A DNA stretch of 8,951 nucleotides from Lentisphaerota bacterium (GTDB lineage: Bacteria > Verrucomicrobiota > Kiritimatiellia > RFP12 > UBA3636): positions 1 to 8,951 of the forward strand of contig JAAZFF010000315.1 of NCBI GenBank assembly GCA_012511845.1, in the 5' to 3' direction. This document shows, in pieces, positions 5,316 to 8,951 of this stretch. Position numbers and translations under genes: made by a program. How positions within the stretch are numbered: the stretch's first letter is position 1; each line of letters begins with the position of its first letter. A model generated the notes under the pieces. The model was not told where the DNA came from and made no database searches. It was given only the letters and a program-made list of their open reading frames with translations.

Positions 5316-6725
5316 TTAAAAAAGCAAAGGTTGTTCTGAGCTTATATCGTTTTTTATTTTACGTGTTTTTTTAGTCTTCTTTTTTTCTGCAACATTTCCA
5401 ACAACTATAGTACGCAGCTCACCATCGCGTAATTTCGCAATAACAGTTTCGCCTGCATCCGGTTGCGATGCGCTTTTAATTATGTCGCCCTCTTCATTTT
5501 CCAGAATAGCATAACCGCGTGAAAGTACGGCGTCGGGGTTTAGAGTCTCCAGGCGCGTTGTCAATGTTCCAAGTTGATGAACTCTATTCCTTAAGAAAAT
5601 ACTGCTTAAATGCAAAATTTCACGCTCAGTCGAAACAAGTTTAATGTGCACATTTTTCAGAGAAGACTCCAGGGAACGTGACATTCGAGGAAAGAGGGCA
5701 TCTAAAAAAGAGCGTGCTGCTTTAGATCTTTCCCGCAGTTGTGACTCCATTTTTTGCAGGATAAAATCAAGACGCTGTGATTGCTGGAAAACAAGATTCT
5801 CCGGCTTTCTGAACACATGGCTTCCTGCCGCAATTTCAACACGGGAACGGGCATGGAGCAAAGTGTTACGCATGGCATTCATAATGCGTACACTTACTTC
5901 CTCAAGGCGTCCCTCAAAATCTTCCTTGCGGCCGACAACAAGCTCTGCTGCGGCTGACGGCGTGGGTGCCCTTACATCTGCAACCCAGTCGGATATGGTC
6001 ACATCAGTTTCATGACCCACAGCGGAAATAACAGGTATTGCGGAAGCGAAAATACTTCTGGCTACTTCCTCCTCATTGAAGCACCAGAGGTCTTCAATGC
6101 TTCCCCCGCCGCGCCCGACAATTATCACGTCAGGCGGTTCTGCCATGCTGTTCAGCAGTTTAATTCCCGCAGCTATCTGTCTCGAAGCCCCTGTGCCCTG
6201 AACAAGTGCCGGCGCTATTATTATATGAAGGTTTGCAAATCGCCTTCTTGTAACGCTTAACATGTCACGTATTGCTGCACCGGTTGGCGAAGTTACGATA
6301 CCTATTTTGCGTGGAAAAATTGGTATCGGACGTTTTTCCCTGTCGAAAAGTCCCTCTGCCTTCAGTTTTTGTTTGAGTTCTTCGAGCTTGATCATCAGTT
6401 CGCCAAGACCGGCGCGCTCTATTGAACGAACAAGAATCTGATAATTTCCCCGCTGTTCATAAACTGTAACATCTCCATGAATCCGTATTTTTTCTCCATC
6501 CTTTATATCCCAGCGCGGCAGATTGGAGGTGAATCGGAAGCATACACAGGAAATTTGCGCATATGAATCTTTCAGAGAAAAATAGGCATGCCCCGAATTT
6601 GCAACAACTCTTAAATTTGAGACTTCTCCCTCAACCCATACCCCGGGAGAGAACGAGTTTTCCAGCACTCCCTTTATTTTAGCTGTTAAGGAGCTGACAG
6701 TTTCTGGTTTGCGAAGCAGATTCAT
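5316..6725 (-). CDS. xseA: Exodeoxyribonuclease VII large subunit
   Basis: Large subunit of the exonuclease that degrades single-stranded DNA from both ends, acting in mismatch repair and removal of toxic ssDNA. From the ATG at 6725 it has 469 residues, a full-length member. The N-terminal OB-fold domain includes VWVEGEVSNLR (29-39) and SGHAYFSLKD (44-53). The nuclease domain shows VTSPTGAAIRD (144-154), GRGGGSIEDLW (204-214) and GHETDVTISDWVADVRAPTP (237-256). A coiled-coil-like stretch (about 265-395) is the usual XseB-binding region, then NPDAVLSRGYAIL (396-408) and a Lys-rich tail (448-459). An in-frame TTG at 6731 adds two residues and is less likely. The start is 21 bases after the SDR stop with no clear Shine-Dalgarno sequence, so the two genes are probably one transcript. 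The small subunit gene xseB, often adjacent, is not present here. Confidence 0.96.
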   Translation of the reverse strand: MNLLRKPETVSSLTAKIKGVLENSFSPGVWVEGEVSNLRVVANSGHAYFSLKDSYAQISCVCFRFTSNLPRWDIKDGEKIRIHGDVTVYEQRGNYQILVRSIERAGLGELMIKLEELKQKLKAEGLFDREKRPIPIFPRKIGIVTSPTGAAIRDMLSVTRRRFANLHIIIAPALVQGTGASRQIAAGIKLLNSMAEPPDVIIVGRGGGSIEDLWCFNEEEVARSIFASAIPVISAVGHETDVTISDWVADVRAPTPSAAAELVVGRKEDFEGRLEEVSVRIMNAMRNTLLHARSRVEIAAGSHVFRKPENLVFQQSQRLDFILQKMESQLRERSKAARSFLDALFPRMSRSLESSLKNVHIKLVSTEREILHLSSIFLRNRVHQLGTLTTRLETLNPDAVLSRGYAILENEEGDIIKSASQPDAGETVIAKLRDGELRTIVVGNVAEKKKTKKTRKIKNDISSEQPLLF

Positions 6726-6746
6726 ACACAAAAAAACCGGAACAAA

Positions 6747-7529
6747 CTAAATCCCACCACTAATCAGTATGTCTGCACCTGTAATATATGACCCGGCCTC
6801 AGAACATAGTAGTAGAACAATCATGGAGCAGTCATCAGGAGTGCCGAAGCGCTTTGCAGGAATCCAATTCTTTACCCTCGGTGATTCTACAGGATCTTCT
6901 GTAAAGCTCTTATTGCGATCTGTTTCAATTACTCCGGGCGAGAGGTTGTTGCATGTAATCCCGAACTTCGCATTCGGACGCACCATGCCCTTCAGAATAT
7001 TGTGCTGGGCAGCCTTTGTCGAAGCATAAACGCACAAATCAGGACTCGGACGGTGCTCGTTTACACTCCCCAAAGTTACAATCCTGCCATATTGTCTATC
7101 GCGCATTCCCGGCAGAAAAGCACGCATAAGCAGGCATGACGCCAGAACGTTTGTGCGATATTCCCGATCAAAAGTTTCAATTGTAAAATTTTCCACAGTT
7201 GAGGAAACCTGGGCTGATGCATTGAGAACCAGTATATCTATATCACCGGAAGACTCTATAAGAGCATTAACACCCTCTTCCGATGAAATATCAGCACCGA
7301 CCCCCTTCGCTTTGAAACCTAGATCAATGGCTTCCTGAACTGCTTTATCAAGCCTCTCCGAAGCACTCGAAGCATGGAATACCACTTCTGCCCCCGCCTC
7401 TGCCAGGGTTATAGCAATTGCCTGGCCGATCCCCCTGCTGGAGCCGGTCACAAGTGCCCGCTTTCCATCTAATGAAAGCCTATCCTGTATTGTTCTTCGA
7501 ACTGTATTTTTCAAATTGATCTCCTGCAT
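6747..7529 (-). CDS. Short-chain dehydrogenase/reductase (FabG-like SDR)
   Basis: A 260-residue classical SDR, a cytoplasmic NAD(P)(H)-dependent oxidoreductase of unknown substrate. It has the dinucleotide-binding TGSSRGIG (28-35), ADIS (79-82), NASA (103-106, in place of the usual NNAG), Asn127, the catalytic Ser155 in GSVN, YASTK (168-172, Tyr168/Lys172) and the SPGVIETD block (197-204). The full catalytic set Asn-Ser-Tyr-Lys is present and it ends ISGGI, near the common DGG ending. Cofactor preference is not clear from the loop after strand 2 (FHASS). The ATG at 7529 has no ribosome site and lies in a palindrome, whereas AGGAG at 7521-7525 sits 6 bases before an in-frame TTG at 7514, which would give a 255-residue protein; both starts keep all motifs. 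It precedes xseA by 21 bases. A fatty acid or sugar substrate are both possible; there is no pathway context to choose. Confidence 0.92.
   Translation of the reverse strand: MQEINLKNTVRRTIQDRLSLDGKRALVTGSSRGIGQAIAITLAEAGAEVVFHASSASERLDKAVQEAIDLGFKAKGVGADISSEEGVNALIESSGDIDILVLNASAQVSSTVENFTIETFDREYRTNVLASCLLMRAFLPGMRDRQYGRIVTLGSVNEHRPSPDLCVYASTKAAQHNILKGMVRPNAKFGITCNNLSPGVIETDRNKSFTEDPVESPRVKNWIPAKRFGTPDDCSMIVLLLCSEAGSYITGADILISGGI
7521..7525 (-). promoter_or_regulatory. AGGAG ribosome site that favours a TTG start for the SDR
   Basis: On the reverse strand AGGAG lies just inside the ATG-started frame (codons 2-3) and 6 bases before an in-frame TTG (7514-7512). This is ideal spacing for the TTG and useless for the ATG, so translation may begin at 7514. 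Confidence 0.5.
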
Positions 7530-7543
7530 TAAAATGTTTTAAT
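7528..7543. promoter_or_regulatory. 16-bp palindrome ATTAAAA-TG-TTTTAAT at the SDR start
   Basis: The 7-base arms are perfect with a 2-base centre. It overlaps the ATG at 7529 and, if translation begins at the TTG 7514, lies wholly in the leader, where it could be an operator for the SDR-xseA unit. AT-rich palindromes do arise by chance in such regions. Confidence 0.35.
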
Positions 7544-7588
7544 ACTGCCGGTATTGCGCCAACTCTCATCTGTTGCCTCAAACAGGGC

Positions 7589-7618
7589 ATTTTAAAATAA
7601 AAATAATTAACAGGTCAG
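7589..7618 (-). promoter_or_regulatory. Candidate promoter of the SDR-xseA unit
   Basis: On the reverse strand CTGACC (7618-7613, four of six matches to TTGACA) and TAAAAT (7594-7589, five of six to TATAAT) are 18 bases apart. Transcription would start near 7582 and give a leader of 50-70 bases with the CTGTT/AACAG hairpin at its beginning. Confidence 0.45.
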
Positions 7619-7620
7619 CA

Positions 7621-7685
7621 TTGTCGCAAAAAAGACATTTTTTCGCAAGGCACCTTTTGTAAAGGAAATTGTCCGTTTGTCGCAA
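7621..7685 (+). repeat. Three copies of TTKTCGCAA in the mutL/SDR intergenic region
   Basis: TTGTCGCAA occurs exactly at 7621-7629 and 7677-7685, and TTTTCGCAA, one base different, at 7640-7648. Start-to-start distances are 19 and 37 bases, close to multiples of two helical turns. The outer triplets TTG...CAA are themselves complementary. The third copy supplies the -35 of mutL. The pattern suits a transcription-factor site array; no regulator is known to me with this motif. Confidence 0.5.
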
Positions 7686-7705
7686 TTACCTGTTTGTGGT
7701 AAAAT
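7677..7705 (+). promoter_or_regulatory. mutL promoter, predicted leaderless transcript
   Basis: TTGTCG (7677-7682) and TAAAAT (7700-7705) are 17 bases apart. The mutL ATG (7714) follows the -10 after 8 bases, the same distance as at aroA. CAGG at 7708-7711 is too near the ATG to work as a Shine-Dalgarno sequence. An imperfect inverted repeat (TACC/GGTA and GCAAT/ATTGC, 7682-7708, with a two-base bulge) covers the spacer and -10 and could be an operator. Confidence 0.5.
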
Positions 7706-7713
7706 TGCAGGCT

Positions 7714-8951
7714 ATGACAAAAACTTTTAATGGCGAAGGCTCAAAAATCAGACTTCTTTCCACCAATGTGGCAAACAAGATTGCCGCAGGGGAAGTTGTC
7801 GAGCGCCCGGCCTCCGTTGTAAAAGAGTTAGTGGAAAATTCAATCGACGCTGGAGCAAAGCGAATCGATGTTGAGGTAACTGCTGGCGGACGCAATCTGA
7901 TCAGCATCTCCGACGATGGCTCCGGAATGAGTCGTGACGATGCCATCATGTCTACAGAACGCCAGGCAACAAGTAAAATAAAAGATGTTGATGACATAGA
8001 ACGAATTTCAACTCTCGGTTTTCGCGGTGAAGCACTGGCATCTATAGCATCTGTATCACGCTTTACTGTTAAAACGAGGACTTCAAGCAGCAATATTGGC
8101 ACAGAAATAACAATCGCTGGCGGAAAAATGCTCGATGTGAAAGACTGCGGATGCCCGGAAGGCACCACAATTGAAGTGCGGGACCTGTTCTTCAATGTCC
8201 CTGCAAGACGCAAGTTTCTACGATCATACCAGACAGAGCTTGCGCATATACGAAATACATTTATCATTCAGGCTATAGCACATCCGAACCTGGCATTTTC
8301 TCTAAAAAATGATGGCGACTATACTTATCACCTTGCTGCCGCGGAATCACTGCGCGATAGAATACTTGATGTAATTGGGTATGAAGAAATCGAGCGTATG
8401 TTGCCCGTAGATTTTACAGCCGGCAATATTCATGTTCATGGGTTTGCGGGCACACCCAACTGGACCCGGACAGATAATCTGGGGTTGCGCGTCTTCATAA
8501 ACCGCAGACCGGCAACTGCACCCTTTTTACAAGTGGCAATACGCCAGGCGTATCCAAGACTTGAAGAAAACAAACGTCCTGTTGTCTACTTGTTCATCGA
8601 TTTGCCACCAACGGATGTTGATGTCAATGTACATCCGACAAAACGTGAAGTACGCTTCCGCCATATCGGCAATGTTCGCGATGCTGTAATAGCGGCACTC
8701 TCCTCTTCTCTGAGCAGCTCCGGAATACAAACAGGTGTGCCTGAGGCAGGCGGAGAATCTGCTGACGAAAACGTGTGGCCTTCAGTACCACAACACGATG
8801 TACCGAAAGCGCAAAGAGAAAACCGGTCGGAAGCTTTCAATACCGACAAGTTTCAACCAACATCTTCTGTTTCCATACCATGGACAGCACAGCCGGTACG
8901 ACCTGCTCCACGACTTCAAATCGACACAACAGGAAAAAGCAGCTTTCCGGA
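7714..8951 (+). CDS. mutL: DNA mismatch repair protein MutL (N-terminal part, runs off window)
   Basis: MutL couples mismatch recognition by MutS to strand removal. Bases 7714 to the window end give 412 codons with no stop; the C-terminal dimerisation domain lies outside. The GHKL ATPase domain shows IAAGEVVERPASVVKELVEN (23-42; catalytic-position Glu38 and Mg-binding Asn42 by alignment with E. coli Glu29 and Asn33), DDGSGM (67-72), ATSKI (85-89), GFRGEALASIASV (102-114) and GTTIEVRDLFFNVPARR (150-166). The transducer domain carries VFINRRP (260-266) and DVDVNVHPTKREVRF (301-315). From about residue 333 a Ser/Pro/Gln-rich linker begins. The N-terminus is about nine residues longer than in E. 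coli. The normally conserved His of RHATSKI is Gln84 here. Endonuclease activity cannot be judged because the metal-binding motif is beyond the window. The start is supported by the promoter directly upstream. Confidence 0.97.
   Translation, partial: MTKTFNGEGSKIRLLSTNVANKIAAGEVVERPASVVKELVENSIDAGAKRIDVEVTAGGRNLISISDDGSGMSRDDAIMSTERQATSKIKDVDDIERISTLGFRGEALASIASVSRFTVKTRTSSSNIGTEITIAGGKMLDVKDCGCPEGTTIEVRDLFFNVPARRKFLRSYQTELAHIRNTFIIQAIAHPNLAFSLKNDGDYTYHLAAAESLRDRILDVIGYEEIERMLPVDFTAGNIHVHGFAGTPNWTRTDNLGLRVFINRRPATAPFLQVAIRQAYPRLEENKRPVVYLFIDLPPTDVDVNVHPTKREVRFRHIGNVRDAVIAALSSSLSSSGIQTGVPEAGGESADENVWPSVPQHDVPKAQRENRSEAFNTDKFQPTSSVSIPWTAQPVRPAPRLQIDTTGKSSFP

Larger units (their letters stand above)
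7530..7713. other. Divergent regulatory region between SDR-xseA and mutL
   Basis: No gene fits in this 184-base gap. It contains a reverse-strand promoter candidate (7589-7618), a CTGTT/AACAG hairpin (7570-7585), three TTKTCGCAA motifs (7621-7685) and the mutL promoter (7677-7705). The layout allows common control of two DNA-repair genes transcribed in opposite directions. Confidence 0.6.

Noticed and set aside
7686..8267. 193-codon reverse frame inside mutL
   Set aside because: The forward strand encodes unmistakable MutL motifs across this span; the reverse frame is Ser/Arg-rich antisense without a domain.

Overview
The window reads as a stretch of bacterial chromosome carrying mostly housekeeping genes. 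RNase HIII, a small single-RRM RNA-binding protein, a chorismate/EPSP synthase pair of the kind seen in anaerobic bacteria, and a GC-rich intergenic stretch full of short repeats together suggest an anaerobic member of the Verrucomicrobiota/Kiritimatiellota/Lentisphaerota side of the PVC group. That placement is an inference from gene flavour only; nothing here (no rRNA, no marker with a unique signature) proves it.

Layout. Bases 1-403 hold no convincing gene. They are GC-rich (about 57% over the first 360 bases by hand count) and packed with short tandem repeats and hairpins, ending in a good sigma70-type promoter. Bases 404-4663 are a forward run: aroA (EPSP synthase), aroC (chorismate synthase, overlapping aroA by 20 bases), rnhC (RNase HIII) and an unrecognised integral membrane protein that resembles two linked YggT-like halves. 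Bases 4664-4868 are a convergent intergenic region with three hairpins. The reverse strand then carries a 97-residue RRM protein (4869-5162) with its own promoter, and, further right, an SDR oxidoreductase followed by xseA (exonuclease VII large subunit), transcribed leftward as a probable two-gene unit. Bases 7530-7713 are a divergent promoter region, and mutL (mismatch repair) runs rightward off the window edge; about 412 of its codons are visible.

How it fits together. AroA and AroC catalyse the last two steps of the shikimate pathway and are translationally coupled. The remaining recognised genes are mostly nucleic-acid maintenance: RNase HIII (RNA-DNA hybrids), XseA (ssDNA exonuclease), MutL (mismatch repair) and the RRM protein (RNA). 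MutL and the SDR-xseA unit are divergent and share a 184-base regulatory region containing three copies of a TTKTCGCAA motif, one of which forms the -35 box of mutL.

I found no clear new multi-gene system. The observations most worth following are: aroA and mutL share an identical promoter-to-ATG geometry that predicts leaderless mRNAs; the repeated motif sits between the DNA-repair genes; the intergenic region before aroA is rich in hexamer, heptamer and hairpin repeats; and the membrane protein at 3803-4663 lacks a firm family.
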